A stretch of 64,000 nucleotides of DNA from Campylobacter concisus (GCF_015229955.1 NZ_JAAKYZ010000003.1:1-64000), one strand, 5' to 3'; counted from the stretch's first letter, positions 5,810 through 15,359 are shown. A program made the numbers and translations. The notes: generated by a model not told the origin, from the letters alone.

Positions 5810-8275
5810 ATGGCTCGTGGACTTATAGATGTTTTTAGAGATTGGAAACAAAACAAACAAGACAAGCAAGAGCTTGGAACTGAAACAAAAAAAGAAAAAA
5901 ATAGCGATATCCGCTCAAAAATAAGTCAATTAAATAGAAAAGCTGACAAAATAATAATGCTTGGCGAACCTGAAATATACACAATGGCAAAAGAGAACAA
6001 TATCGCATGCAAATACGGCGAAAATGCTATTGTAACAAAAGATGGCAACATAACAATTGCAGTGGAGCTAAAGGGGACAAGCTACGCAGGAATTAGTCTT
6101 GACGCTGAAATGGACTATCTTTTAAATCGAATTATGTTTTTTACAACGCTTAAAGATAGCGTAGAAACTAATTTAATTATCAAGAAAACTAAAATCAAGG
6201 CTAAAGACTACATCGAAAAAAATATAAATCAATATGCAAATGAAATAATTGAAAAATGGGAAAAAAATCAAGATATTTATTCAATCAAATATTTTTTATT
6301 CATATCAACTACAACTAAAAATATAACTGGATTTCTTGAAAGTTTTAAGACAAAAGTAACTAGCGAACAAGACGAAAGAAAAGAAAGCTCAAACTATAAG
6401 CAAAAAATGGAGTTGTTAAATAACACACTCTTAAATATTAAAAACCATTTGGCAACGTATCAGCCACGCCAGATGAGTAGTGATGAGATAATTAATTTTT
6501 ATGCCACATACTCAAACGCACAGGAAACAAATTTAAAATACACAAACGAATTAATTACAGATAGCTATATTAGCTCTTATGTCGAATTTAAAAAAGATTA
6601 TATCGAATTTTATCGAAATGATGGCACAACAAAATATGCGAGATTTATTAGCGTTAAGGCATACGAAACAGAGCAAATAAAGTCAATCATTACGTCAAAT
6701 TTAATTAAGAGTGATCATGAGTTTATGACGATGATTTACTTTAAGGCGTATGAAAAACGCAAAGCGATCAAAAAAATAAAAGATACTAGAGTTTTCTCAG
6801 TTGAACTAGTCCAACAAGAACTGGATCATTTGATGGAGTTAATCCAAGCAGATAGAGAAAACCTAGTTGAAACGAGCTTTTCTATATATTGCCTAGCCGA
6901 CAATCTAGCGGAACTGGATAATCGCACAAACGAACTAAAAAATATCCTTGAAAATCAAGGTTTAAATGTTGTTAGAGAAACCATAAACCAAAAGGCACTA
7001 TATTTTAGCCTCTTCCCAAGTCGTGGAAATTTGAACGCAAGAAAGAAAACCCTAAACATAAGTAACCTAGCTACGATCGCAAATTTTGAAAACGAAGTAA
7101 CTGGTTTCAACCAAAACGATTGGGGCGACGAAGCAGTTACGACCTTTAAACACTTAAATGGCACACCATTTTTGTTTAACTTTCACTGCCAGCCTGATGG
7201 AGATAGACCAGCAGGTCATACAATGATCATAGGCGGAACAGGAACTGGTAAAACAACAACAATTCAGTTCTTAATGACAAACCTCTTTAAATATCCTGTA
7301 AGTATTTTTGCAATGGACAAGCTAAGAGGTATGTATTGCTTTACGAACTACATGGACGGCGAATATCATGATAGCGAAAGCGATGGGTTTAAGCTCAATC
7401 CATTCAGCCTAGCCGATACAGCAGAGAATAGAGAATTTTTAGCGTCATGGCTAAGCTCAATGGCAGAGCTAAAGCCTGAAGAGCATGATGCAACAAAAGA
7501 TATTAGAGAAACAATAAATAGGCTTTTTGATAATAAGCAAGCGGATCAAATATTGTCGTTAAGCGATTTTATAGACTCACTGCCAGCTGATAATGAAGCA
7601 AGATTAAAAACTAGATTTGGAAATTATAAGGGCTCAATTTTTGATAACAAGGAAGATGCCCTAAATTTCACAAAACAGCTATCAGTTCTAAATATGGATG
7701 GAATATTGCCAAACAAAAAGGTATCAGCTCTCACCGCAATGTATGTATTTCACAGACTGAAAAATCAGGCAAAAAATAGCGAAAATATACGTGGCTTTTT
7801 TTGTTTTATAGACGAGTTAAAGGACTATCTAAGAGACGAAGTAATGTCAGAGAAAATCCTTGAAGGTATTTTGGAGTGGAGAAAGATAGGCGGTGTTGGA
7901 TGCTTTGGCTTTCAAAACATAAGCCTATTTAACGGAAATGAGCGTGGCTCATCATTTCTTGACAATATCGCAAATTTTCTTATCTTCCCAACAAACAATG
8001 AAGATACGCTAAATCAGCTAAGCGAGATAATAGGACTAACGCCTACGGAAGCTAAATTCTTAAAAGACACTCAATCAAATGCTAGGCAGGTGCTTTTAAA
8101 CATGAAGCTACGAAACGAGAGCGCAAAACTAAATGTCAATTTGTCAAGCCTAGGAAATTATTTAAGAGTATTCTCGTCAAGCTCAGATAGCGTAAATTTG
8201 ATAAAAAAATTAAAGACTGAAAGCCCAATACATTGGCGTAAATACTATATAGAACACAAAGAACAAAGGAGCTAA
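5810..8275 (+). CDS. virB4: VirB4 ATPase, type IV secretion
   Basis: This 821-residue protein powers pilus assembly and substrate transfer from the cytoplasmic face. The N-terminal half is the CagE/TrbE/VirB4 domain; the C-terminal half is the motor. Walker A GGTGTGKT lies at 475-482 and Walker B FCFIDE ends at D668-E669. The length is normal for the family. It lies between virB3 and the VirB7-like lipoprotein gene (2-base gap). Confidence 0.95.
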   Translation: MARGLIDVFRDWKQNKQDKQELGTETKKEKNSDIRSKISQLNRKADKIIMLGEPEIYTMAKENNIACKYGENAIVTKDGNITIAVELKGTSYAGISLDAEMDYLLNRIMFFTTLKDSVETNLIIKKTKIKAKDYIEKNINQYANEIIEKWEKNQDIYSIKYFLFISTTTKNITGFLESFKTKVTSEQDERKESSNYKQKMELLNNTLLNIKNHLATYQPRQMSSDEIINFYATYSNAQETNLKYTNELITDSYISSYVEFKKDYIEFYRNDGTTKYARFISVKAYETEQIKSIITSNLIKSDHEFMTMIYFKAYEKRKAIKKIKDTRVFSVELVQQELDHLMELIQADRENLVETSFSIYCLADNLAELDNRTNELKNILENQGLNVVRETINQKALYFSLFPSRGNLNARKKTLNISNLATIANFENEVTGFNQNDWGDEAVTTFKHLNGTPFLFNFHCQPDGDRPAGHTMIIGGTGTGKTTTIQFLMTNLFKYPVSIFAMDKLRGMYCFTNYMDGEYHDSESDGFKLNPFSLADTAENREFLASWLSSMAELKPEEHDATKDIRETINRLFDNKQADQILSLSDFIDSLPADNEARLKTRFGNYKGSIFDNKEDALNFTKQLSVLNMDGILPNKKVSALTAMYVFHRLKNQAKNSENIRGFFCFIDELKDYLRDEVMSEKILEGILEWRKIGGVGCFGFQNISLFNGNERGSSFLDNIANFLIFPTNNEDTLNQLSEIIGLTPTEAKFLKDTQSNARQVLLNMKLRNESAKLNVNLSSLGNYLRVFSSSSDSVNLIKKLKTESPIHWRKYYIEHKEQRS

Positions 8276-8277
8276 AA

Positions 8278-8400
8278 ATGAAACTAGCAGTAATTGTAAC
8301 AACGGCTTTAATGATATTTTTAAGCGGATGTGCTGATAAGCCAAGCAAAATAGAAAAAGTAAGCCCTTGCGCTTGCTACGACATCATACAAGTAGGTTAA
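8278..8400 (+). CDS. virB7: VirB7-like lipoprotein, 40 aa
   Basis: An ATG two bases after the virB4 stop opens a 40-codon frame. It has a classical lipoprotein signal and lipobox LSGC (Cys18), then a 23-residue mature peptide with a CAC pair. VirB7 proteins are short outer-membrane lipoproteins that partner VirB9, often through a cysteine. Position directly before virB8-virB9-virB10 fits. The gene ends one base before the virB8 start. Its small size makes it easy to miss. Confidence 0.75.
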   Translation: MKLAVIVTTALMIFLSGCADKPSKIEKVSPCACYDIIQVG

Positions 8401-8401
8401 T

Positions 8402-9052
8402 ATGGCATACGAAGACAAAAAAGTAGACCCAAATTTTATTTTTAAGGCGGAGCGAAACATAAAAGCGTATATGTTTTATGTGATCATTGCTTTAACAATA
8501 GTTAGCATAAGTTTATCCGTTGCGATAGCACTACTAACGCCTCTTAAAGAGACAAAGCCTGTATTGTTAAAATTTTCAGATGGCGACTCAAGGTTTGTGA
8601 CAATAGACGATACCAGTCTAAACGTTAGAAACAATGAAGAGCTTTTAAAAAGCATACTTGCAGGATATGTGAAAAATAGAGAGCTAATTAATCGCATAGA
8701 TGATGCCGAGCGTTACAACGAAATACGTACGCAAAGTAGTAGACAGGTATGGGAAGCGTTCGAAAATTTAGTTAGCGATCCTAATTCAATTTACACTACC
8801 AAAAACTACTATAGAGATATAAAAATTCTAAACGTAGCGATTTTAAGCCAAAATGTAGCTACGATAGATTTTCAAGCAGAAATTACAAATCCAACTCGCA
8901 CTGAAGTTAGCTATAAAAAATATAGAAGTGCAATAGAGTATGACTTCCGTAACCAAACTAGTAATTATGCGGACACAATGAAAAACCCAACAGGCTTTAT
9001 AGTGAACAAATATCAAGTAACGCAGATAATAGATGAAAAGGATAAGAAATGA
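8402..9052 (+). CDS. virB8: VirB8-like protein, type IV secretion
   Basis: 216 residues: a short cytoplasmic N-terminus, one membrane helix (about 23-47), then a periplasmic NTF2-like domain, the VirB8 plan. VirB8 is the assembly scaffold that contacts VirB9 and VirB10 in the periplasm. AGTAGG upstream gives a plausible ribosome site. The stop overlaps the virB9 start by four bases (ATGA), so the two are translationally coupled. Confidence 0.9.
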   Translation: MAYEDKKVDPNFIFKAERNIKAYMFYVIIALTIVSISLSVAIALLTPLKETKPVLLKFSDGDSRFVTIDDTSLNVRNNEELLKSILAGYVKNRELINRIDDAERYNEIRTQSSRQVWEAFENLVSDPNSIYTTKNYYRDIKILNVAILSQNVATIDFQAEITNPTRTEVSYKKYRSAIEYDFRNQTSNYADTMKNPTGFIVNKYQVTQIIDEKDKK

Positions 9053-10275
9053 AAAATTTAACTAGATTATCTTTAATAGCATTATTTGTTTTAAATTTAA
9101 ATGCAGCACAAGACCAAGGCGGATTAAGCGAAGAACAAATGAATGAAGTCCGTGCAATTATGCGACAGACACAAGAGCTAGTTAATGAACAGCAAAAAAA
9201 CGGCTCAATGGGCGAAGATATTTTTAATGACAAAAACAAGGATGTTAATAGCCAAGTTCAATCAAATTTTAAGGTAAAACCATTTGGTATGGGGCAGAAC
9301 AATCATCCGCAACTAGCAAAATTTAATAATTCTCAACCACAAATGGCGCAAATGCCAGAGCAAGATGGAATGGGTGTGGAGCAATCACAAGATATAAGCA
9401 AAGAAGAGCTTGAGCTTATGCAAAATGCCATAAGAAATCAGGACTTAAAAGCACTACAAAACAAATTCCACACTAAAAATTATAGCGGATATGAAAATAC
9501 ACAAACAATAAAATACGTACCAAATAAGACGCATAAAATACGTACTCGCCAAGCAATGGCAACAACGCTTATATTTGATAATGATATAGATAATTTTGTA
9601 TTGGGTGACCAAACAGGATTTAAAGTAGAGCAAATACCAAGCAAAGCAAATGCGATAGCAATAATCCCACAGCTTATAGGAATTGATACAAGTCTAACTA
9701 TTTTTACAAGCGATGGAAAAATCCACACATTTTATTTATATTCGACAGATTACAAGAATACGAATGATCCAAGCTTTGTAATTCGCATACAAGACGATGA
9801 AGTACAAAAAGCAAAGCAAGCCAAAGCAAAAGATGAAAGCGATAAATATAAAATCATAAAAGATGGCATAGCAGAGCTAAAAGTGCTAAAGAGCGATATA
9901 TATACTGGCTATACGCAAAAGGCGAAAAAAGAAAATGAATGGCTTTTGTCAGCAGAAATTTTTAGCGACAAGAAATTTACATATTTTAAATATGCCAAAG
10001 ATGAAATGCCACAAATTCCTACAATTTTTGCGGTTATCGACAAGCAGGACAGCCCAGTAGAAACAAGAGTAATAGGAGATTACATTATAGCCGAAACCAT
10101 AAATCCAAAATTTACTATTAAAAGTGGCGATAGCTATGTGTGCGTAGAGAGAAAAGAAACGCAAGAAGAAAGAGATAGAAAAGAAATAAGAAAAAACCTA
10201 AATACTGATAAAGAAGCAATAAGACAGCACCAAAAAGAAAACAGAAAAACAATAAATGAAGCTAAAGGAATTTAA
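9049..10275 (+). CDS. virB9: VirB9-like protein, type IV secretion
   Basis: 408 residues, with a signal peptide (1-19, ending LNA). A Gln/Met-rich linker of about 110 residues follows, then the VirB9/CagX domain (about 140-365) with strands such as TALIFDND-like and IHTFYLYS. VirB9 forms the outer-membrane core ring with VirB7 and VirB10. It is longer than the usual 260-300 residues because of the linker and a charged C-terminal tail. It overlaps virB8 by four bases. Confidence 0.88.
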   Translation: MKNLTRLSLIALFVLNLNAAQDQGGLSEEQMNEVRAIMRQTQELVNEQQKNGSMGEDIFNDKNKDVNSQVQSNFKVKPFGMGQNNHPQLAKFNNSQPQMAQMPEQDGMGVEQSQDISKEELELMQNAIRNQDLKALQNKFHTKNYSGYENTQTIKYVPNKTHKIRTRQAMATTLIFDNDIDNFVLGDQTGFKVEQIPSKANAIAIIPQLIGIDTSLTIFTSDGKIHTFYLYSTDYKNTNDPSFVIRIQDDEVQKAKQAKAKDESDKYKIIKDGIAELKVLKSDIYTGYTQKAKKENEWLLSAEIFSDKKFTYFKYAKDEMPQIPTIFAVIDKQDSPVETRVIGDYIIAETINPKFTIKSGDSYVCVERKETQEERDRKEIRKNLNTDKEAIRQHQKENRKTINEAKGI

Positions 10276-10276
10276 A

Positions 10277-11500
10277 ATGAAAAAGGGGAATAGACTATTT
10301 TTAAGCATAGTTACAATTAGCGTTATATCTGCCCCCCTTTTTGCCACCAATACAGCTACGGCTGAAATATTTGATGACGAAAATATAAGCAAAAAAGCAA
10401 AAGACGATAAGATCAGGAATCTGCAAAATCAAACAAATTTAAATCATCTATTCGAAAATTCAAAATTCCCAGTAGATGATTATATTTATAAAGCTGGCAA
10501 GAGAGAGCCAAATGAAGATCAGAATTTAACTGAGATTTTAAACAGACTCGAGAAGCTAGGCAACAAGCAACAAAATGCTTTAAATGCACAAAGAAATCAA
10601 AATTTGCAAGATCAGACGCCTGAGCAAGATATACAAGAGCAGGAGCAAATGGCACAGCGTGCAAGAGAACAACAAGCCAAGCTTCAAGCCAAACAAGAAC
10701 AATTGCGACAAGAAATGGCAATAGACAACCAAAGAGCGTATAAAAAACGAATGCAGGAGCTAATGCGAGCGCAAATTTTAGCAAATCGCAATAATGAAGT
10801 AAAAAGCGTAAATCAAAACAGCTCAAAATATGGCGTTGATAGCTTTTCAAATCAAAAGCCAGTTGATATAAGCACAAATGAGCATAGGCTGTATCGCACA
10901 ATTAGAGCTGGCAGACTAATCCCAGCCATATTAACTAGTGCAATAAGCTCGGATTTAAGCGGAATAGTTACGGCTCAAATAGAGCAAGATATATATGCCG
11001 CAATGGGGCGAGCCGTATTGATACCACGTGGAAGTAAAGCAATAGGATTTTATACCAACGACACCAAAATCGGAAACGAACGATTAGAAATTAGATGGCG
11101 AGAGATTATCACGCCACAAGGCATAAACATAATGCTAACAGATGCAATAGTGGCTGATAATATGGGTATGACAGGAGCAGTTGGAGCAGTCAATAACAAA
11201 TATTGGGAAAGATACGGCATAGCATATTCAATCTCAACAATTACAAATGCTTTGCTTTTAGGCATAGCATCGAAAATTAATAGCGGAAACAATGCAAACA
11301 ACACCTATGTAAATGAAATTTACTCTAATTCAAGAAGCGATGTAAGTAGTGTAGTTCAAGACATAATCCAACAACAAAGTCAAATTAAACCAACAATTGA
11401 AATTAAAAGCGGAAGCCGTATATTTTTAGTACCAACAAATCACATGTGGTTTGCAAAACCTAAAAATGGTGAAGTTTTAATGCAATATTTCAACGATTAA
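10277..11500 (+). CDS. virB10: VirB10/TrbI-like protein, type IV secretion
   Basis: 407 residues. A hydrophobic N-terminal segment (about 7-23) anchors it. A Gln-rich helical region (about 90-170) is followed by the TrbI barrel domain, whose hallmark reads LIPAILTSAISSDLSG and then AVLIPRGSKAIG. VirB10 spans both membranes and links the energising ATPases to the outer pore. I chose the ATG at 10277 because AAAGGA stands seven bases upstream; an in-frame ATG at 10256 lies inside virB9 with no ribosome site. Confidence 0.9.
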   Translation: MKKGNRLFLSIVTISVISAPLFATNTATAEIFDDENISKKAKDDKIRNLQNQTNLNHLFENSKFPVDDYIYKAGKREPNEDQNLTEILNRLEKLGNKQQNALNAQRNQNLQDQTPEQDIQEQEQMAQRAREQQAKLQAKQEQLRQEMAIDNQRAYKKRMQELMRAQILANRNNEVKSVNQNSSKYGVDSFSNQKPVDISTNEHRLYRTIRAGRLIPAILTSAISSDLSGIVTAQIEQDIYAAMGRAVLIPRGSKAIGFYTNDTKIGNERLEIRWREIITPQGINIMLTDAIVADNMGMTGAVGAVNNKYWERYGIAYSISTITNALLLGIASKINSGNNANNTYVNEIYSNSRSDVSSVVQDIIQQQSQIKPTIEIKSGSRIFLVPTNHMWFAKPKNGEVLMQYFND

Positions 11501-11509
11501 GGAGCAAGT

Positions 11510-11716
11510 GTGCAACTAGAAGATATTAAAGCGGAAATCAAAAACCAAAACGCTTATAACAAAATTTTGGAGCGTATAGCAAAACAGGTAAAGAAAACCG
11601 AGAAAGCTCAAGTGAATGCAGATAAAGAGAAACAAAAGCTTGAGATGTTGCTAGAAGAAAAAAGAAATTTAATGAGCCAAGCACCAGACCAAAAGCAAAA
11701 CGAGCAAGATGAGTGA
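11510..11716 (+). CDS. small coiled-coil protein in the virB operon
   Basis: 68 residues, almost entirely helical and charged, with heptad-like spacing, ending in a Gln/Asp-rich tail. The start is GTG with GGAG six bases upstream. It fills the gap between virB10 and virB11 and overlaps virB11 by eight bases, so it is probably made with them. No family is recognised. A structural or chaperone part of the secretion machine is possible but unproven. Confidence 0.6.
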   Translation: MQLEDIKAEIKNQNAYNKILERIAKQVKKTEKAQVNADKEKQKLEMLLEEKRNLMSQAPDQKQNEQDE

Positions 11717-12656
11717 AAGTATAATTTTAAAAAACATTCTCAATGTTTTAAAGCCATATCTAAATCTAAACGCAAATGAGCTAATTTTTAACCAGCCTTG
11801 CGAAATTAATATAGATTATGGCGACCACTGGGAAGTGGTAAAAGACGAAAAACTAGATGCTAAATTTTTAAATAGTTTTTTAGTCGAGCTGGCAACTAGA
11901 AGAAATCAACGTTTTGATGAAAGCCATTGTCACTTGTCTTGTGAATTGCCAAGTCCATTTTTGCGATATCGTGTCCAAGCACAGCACAAATCAAGCCTAT
12001 TTAATAGCGAAATAGCAATCTGCATAAGGATACCAAGCAAAGAAATTTATCCACTCGAAAGCTTTATCCTAAGTGAAAAATGCATAAATAACGGCTGGAG
12101 CTATGAAAAAATAAAAGACTTGATACACGAAAAAAAGAATGTGCTTTTAAGCGGTGGAACTGGAAGCGGAAAGACAAGTTTTTTAAACTCACTAATGGGG
12201 GAAATAGACCCAAGCGAGCGAGTAGTAACCATAGAAGATAGCCAAGAACTAAGAGTTGAAAACATAAATAAAACTCAACTTGCCGTCCCGAAAATAGCAA
12301 CAGAAATTTATAGCTACCAAGTAGCGATCGACAATGCAATGCGTTTGCGACCTGATAGGCTTTTCTTAGGCGAGATAGATATCAGAAATACGTTTTCATT
12401 TTTAAGAGTAAATAATACAGGACACGCAGGCAACCTAAGCACACTACATGCGAACAACCCAAAAGATGCCATAAAAGCAATAAAAACAAACATTATATTA
12501 GGCGGTGGATTATCAAATGTAGACGAAAGTATGCTTGATAGCCTAATAATGACAGCAATTGACTATATCATTCAAATAGCAAGGGTAAAAAATAAAAGAG
12601 TAATTACAGATATCCTCAATTTGAAAGAGATAGATATTGCAAGGATGATCGCATGA
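11709..12656 (+). CDS. virB11: VirB11 ATPase, type IV secretion
   Basis: This 315-residue hexameric traffic ATPase switches the system between pilus making and DNA transfer. Walker A GGTGSGKT lies at 149-156. The Asp box is near VVTIEDSQEL, and the His box HAGNLSTLHANN includes H247. The length is typical. It overlaps the upstream coiled-coil gene by eight bases and the MobC-like gene by four. Confidence 0.95.
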   Translation: MSESIILKNILNVLKPYLNLNANELIFNQPCEINIDYGDHWEVVKDEKLDAKFLNSFLVELATRRNQRFDESHCHLSCELPSPFLRYRVQAQHKSSLFNSEIAICIRIPSKEIYPLESFILSEKCINNGWSYEKIKDLIHEKKNVLLSGGTGSGKTSFLNSLMGEIDPSERVVTIEDSQELRVENINKTQLAVPKIATEIYSYQVAIDNAMRLRPDRLFLGEIDIRNTFSFLRVNNTGHAGNLSTLHANNPKDAIKAIKTNIILGGGLSNVDESMLDSLIMTAIDYIIQIARVKNKRVITDILNLKEIDIARMIA

Positions 12657-13063
12657 AAAAAAATGAACGACATTCCATATATTTTACTTTGCCAGATTTA
12701 AAAAAATTAAATGAATTGGCAAATCAAAGACGAGAGAGTAAATCGGCAGTCGTTCGAAAATTAATTCATATTGAAAAATATATGCAAACCCTAAAACAAA
12801 TTGAAATTAATAATGAAATTTTAGCTGATTTTTTGAAAGAATTTAAGCATCTCGGAAAAAATTTAAACCAAATAGCATATCACCTAAATGCTCACATTAT
12901 AAAAAAAGAAGAAGCTAAAAGCGACCTAGAAAAGACTATGTATGAGTTTTTTGACGCAATAGAAAGACTAAGTAATAAGATCGGTAAGCTAAAAATAAAA
13001 ATAGACGTAGAACGAACAAAGCAACCTAATAACAAAGAGATAAAAGGATTGCAAGGTGAATAG
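12653..13063 (+). CDS. MobC-like relaxosome protein
   Basis: 136 residues. The N-terminus (about 5-40) looks like a ribbon-helix-helix DNA-binding fold (HSIYFTLPDLKKLNEL). Residues 67-79 (LGKNLNQIAYHLN) match the conserved core of the bacterial mobilisation protein family MobC. Such proteins bind oriT and help the relaxase open the DNA. It sits between virB11 and virD4, overlapping both, about 8 kb from the relaxase gene. Confidence 0.75.
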   Translation: MKKNERHSIYFTLPDLKKLNELANQRRESKSAVVRKLIHIEKYMQTLKQIEINNEILADFLKEFKHLGKNLNQIAYHLNAHIIKKEEAKSDLEKTMYEFFDAIERLSNKIGKLKIKIDVERTKQPNNKEIKGLQGE

Positions 13064-14921
13064 CAAAGAATTTACAGCTAAAAAGTGGATATTAATATAC
13101 ATAACATCCATAATAATGGGGATAATTGCATATTTGGTAGTTGTAAAACTTATTTTTAACCCTGACATAGTAAATGTACCAATTGTGGCATTTAAAATTT
13201 TACAAAATATTGGCACGCCAACGTTAAAAATGAAAGCCTATGTCGCGGTATTTGCACTAATAGCACCACTCTTGGTCGCTATAATTTGGTGGCTAATGCC
13301 ATATCTAAGAGATAATGAAGATTATGGATCAGCAAGGTTTGCAACGCCAGCAGATTTTGAAAAGATGAAGATAAACTACAAAACAGGACTTGTGCTAGGA
13401 TGTTTTGACATTGACAGCACAAGCCCAAAATTTATACGTGCAACGCAACCGCTCTCGACATTAGTAGTAGCACCTCCTGGAAGCGGAAAAACGGCTGGTA
13501 TGATTATCCCAAATTTATTAAGTGTGCCAAATTCTTGCGTAGTATTGGATATTAAAGGGGAGCTTTACGTAAAAACAGCAGGCTATCGTCAAAAATATTT
13601 TAACAATGAAATCCAGCTATTCTCCCCTTTTAGCTGGGATAATACATTATTTTTTAATCCGTTTGATCATAGCCTAGTTAAAGATTTGCAATATCTTCAT
13701 ATAAAAAAATTAGCCGAGCAGATCGCCTCCACAATATTTGTAGGCGAAAAAGGTAGAGAAAACGATCACTGGATAATATCGGCAAAAACAATGTTTGTAT
13801 TTTTTGCAGAGTATTTTATGCAAAAAGACAAGCACGCAACACTGGCACAATTGGCACAAGCACCAAAGGCTGATTATTTCGACTATCTTGATGAGAAATT
13901 TGGCGAAGAAGCCATGAAAGAGCCTGATGAAGACGATCCAACGAAACCAAGAGAACGAGATTATGATGTAGATACTTTCAAAATTTGGCTCAAACAGACT
14001 AGTTTTGACGAAACTATAGATGAGAATACAAGAAATCAAGCTAGAGCCTACTCAAAATCTGCCGACAATGAGTTTGCATCGATAAAATCGACATACGATA
14101 CTTTTATGAAAGTTTTTACAAACCCACAAGTTGCTAGTGCCACCAGCAAAATGAGCTTCACATTTGAAGACCTAAGAGAAAAAAGAATATCGATGTACGT
14201 AGTCGTTCAAACCGAAGATATGGACATCCTAGCACCACTTATAAGAATTTTTGTAGAAACGCTATTTAAAAAGCTTATGAGCGGAAAAGAATGTAGTGAT
14301 TTAAATAAATTTATTTACGCATTTTTAGACGAATTCGTTAGATTTGGAAAAATGCCATTCTTGCTAGAAGCACCAGCACTATGTAGGAGCTATGGCTTAT
14401 TGCCTGTATTTGTGACCCAAAGCTATGAGCAAATCAAAAAATATTATGGCGAAGATGATATGAATATCGTTAAAAATAACAGCGGTTATCAAGTAATTTT
14501 TGGCATGAACAGCGACAAAGACGCTGAAGACACAAGTAAGCTAATAGGCGATTACACCAACATAAAAATAAGTAAATCGCAAGGCAATATGGATCTTTTT
14601 AAAAGCAATATCTCAAAAAGCAAAGAAGCAAAGAAGCTGGTCACAGCACAAGACCTAAAAAATCAGGATAGTAGCGATATTTTGATACTTGTTAAAGGAT
14701 TTTTTAAAATGCCAATCAAGGCGAAAGTGCCGTATTGGTTCAAAATAGAGCAATTTAAAGGGGCAGATAAAGTAGAAGTAGTATCGACCCAAGAAATTAT
14801 AGAAACAGCAGAAACAACTAAGACAATTACAAATCAAGAACAAACACAAGTAAAAGATGAAAGAAAAGAGCAAAGAGATGAATTATTAAAATCATTAAGA
14901 ATAAAAATAGATAAAGAGTAG
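13056..14921 (+). CDS. virD4: VirD4-type coupling protein
   Basis: 621 residues. It brings the relaxase-DNA complex to the secretion channel. Two membrane helices lie near 8-31 and 63-82, then the cytoplasmic ATPase. Walker A APPGSGKT lies at 139-146 and Walker B FLDEF has D425. The start is GTG at 13056 behind AAAAGG, overlapping the MobC-like gene by eight bases. The acidic, Thr/Gln-rich C-terminal tail probably varies with the substrate. It is the last gene of the secretion operon. Confidence 0.95.
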   Translation: MNSKEFTAKKWILIYITSIIMGIIAYLVVVKLIFNPDIVNVPIVAFKILQNIGTPTLKMKAYVAVFALIAPLLVAIIWWLMPYLRDNEDYGSARFATPADFEKMKINYKTGLVLGCFDIDSTSPKFIRATQPLSTLVVAPPGSGKTAGMIIPNLLSVPNSCVVLDIKGELYVKTAGYRQKYFNNEIQLFSPFSWDNTLFFNPFDHSLVKDLQYLHIKKLAEQIASTIFVGEKGRENDHWIISAKTMFVFFAEYFMQKDKHATLAQLAQAPKADYFDYLDEKFGEEAMKEPDEDDPTKPRERDYDVDTFKIWLKQTSFDETIDENTRNQARAYSKSADNEFASIKSTYDTFMKVFTNPQVASATSKMSFTFEDLREKRISMYVVVQTEDMDILAPLIRIFVETLFKKLMSGKECSDLNKFIYAFLDEFVRFGKMPFLLEAPALCRSYGLLPVFVTQSYEQIKKYYGEDDMNIVKNNSGYQVIFGMNSDKDAEDTSKLIGDYTNIKISKSQGNMDLFKSNISKSKEAKKLVTAQDLKNQDSSDILILVKGFFKMPIKAKVPYWFKIEQFKGADKVEVVSTQEIIETAETTKTITNQEQTQVKDERKEQRDELLKSLRIKIDKE

Positions 14922-15019
14922 AAATTTTTTAAAAAAATTTATAAATATTACCAATAATTTTAAAGCAATAGTATTTATAAGCTTTAAATATTTTTACTTT
15001 TTAATATTTTATTGTTATA

Positions 15020-15053
15020 TATTTTATTATTTATAAAGTTTTTAATCTAAAAT
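15020..15053 (+). promoter_or_regulatory. AT-box promoter of the second transfer block
   Basis: TATTTTATTATTTAT-like sequence runs into AAAG (15035-15038), then TAAAAT at 15048-15053 as a -10. The spacing is 9 bases, close to the 10-11 at the other copies. The -10 falls inside one arm of an inverted repeat. Confidence 0.5.
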
Positions 15054-15079
15054 TTAATAAAAAACCTAAATTTTAGATT
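15044..15079. promoter_or_regulatory. 12-bp inverted repeat over the -10, candidate operator
   Basis: AATCTAAAATTT (15044-15055) and AAATTTTAGATT (15068-15079) are perfect complements with a 12-base spacer. The left arm covers the predicted -10. A repressor dimer bound here would block the block at 15121 onward; a hairpin in the 5' leader is the other reading. Confidence 0.5.
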
Positions 15080-15120
15080 AGAGCCTAAAAACTCTAAAAA
15101 TCTGTCCTAAGGAGTAGAAA

Positions 15121-15318
15121 ATGACCTATGCAGAAAAGCTAAAGCAAGAAGAAGCATATAAAGAGTATGAGATGTATCTTGCAAAGCAATTCGAAGAGAG
15201 CCAAGACGGCGAGTTTGAAATCAACGATGATGAAAGCAAGAAGTGGGATTACCTAAAAAAAGACCACCAAAGCCTCGAAATCATAGAAGAAGAAAATGAG
15301 CCTAACTCAAACCTATAG
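15121..15318 (+). CDS. hypothetical acidic protein, 65 aa
   Basis: No family recognised. It is helical and strongly acidic at the C-terminus (IIEEENEPN). AAGGAGTAGAAA precedes the ATG. It is the first gene of the unit that includes the ArdC-like protein, virB6, topoisomerase, SSB and methyltransferase. A hairpin over its stop codon (15310-15335) may tune read-through into the next gene. Confidence 0.65.
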   Translation: MTYAEKLKQEEAYKEYEMYLAKQFEESQDGEFEINDDESKKWDYLKKDHQSLEIIEEENEPNSNL

Positions 15319-15335
15319 CCCAAAAGTTATAGGTT
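15310..15335 (+). terminator. hairpin at the stop codon, possible attenuator
   Basis: AACCTATA and TATAGGTT form an 8-bp stem around a 10-base loop, covering the stop of the 65-residue gene. No U-tract follows, so partial termination or mRNA processing is more likely than a full stop. Confidence 0.35.
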
Positions 15336-15359
15336 ATTAACAGATGTAAAGGATAAAAA

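Noticed and set aside
10256-10276. Upstream in-frame start for virB10
   Set aside because: It lies inside virB9, has no ribosome site, and would put charged residues before the hydrophobic leader. ATG 10277 is preferred.
10413-10901. Minus-strand open frame of 162 codons
   Set aside because: It lies fully opposite virB10 in the Gln-rich region, where biased codons keep the other strand open. No ribosome site or domain.
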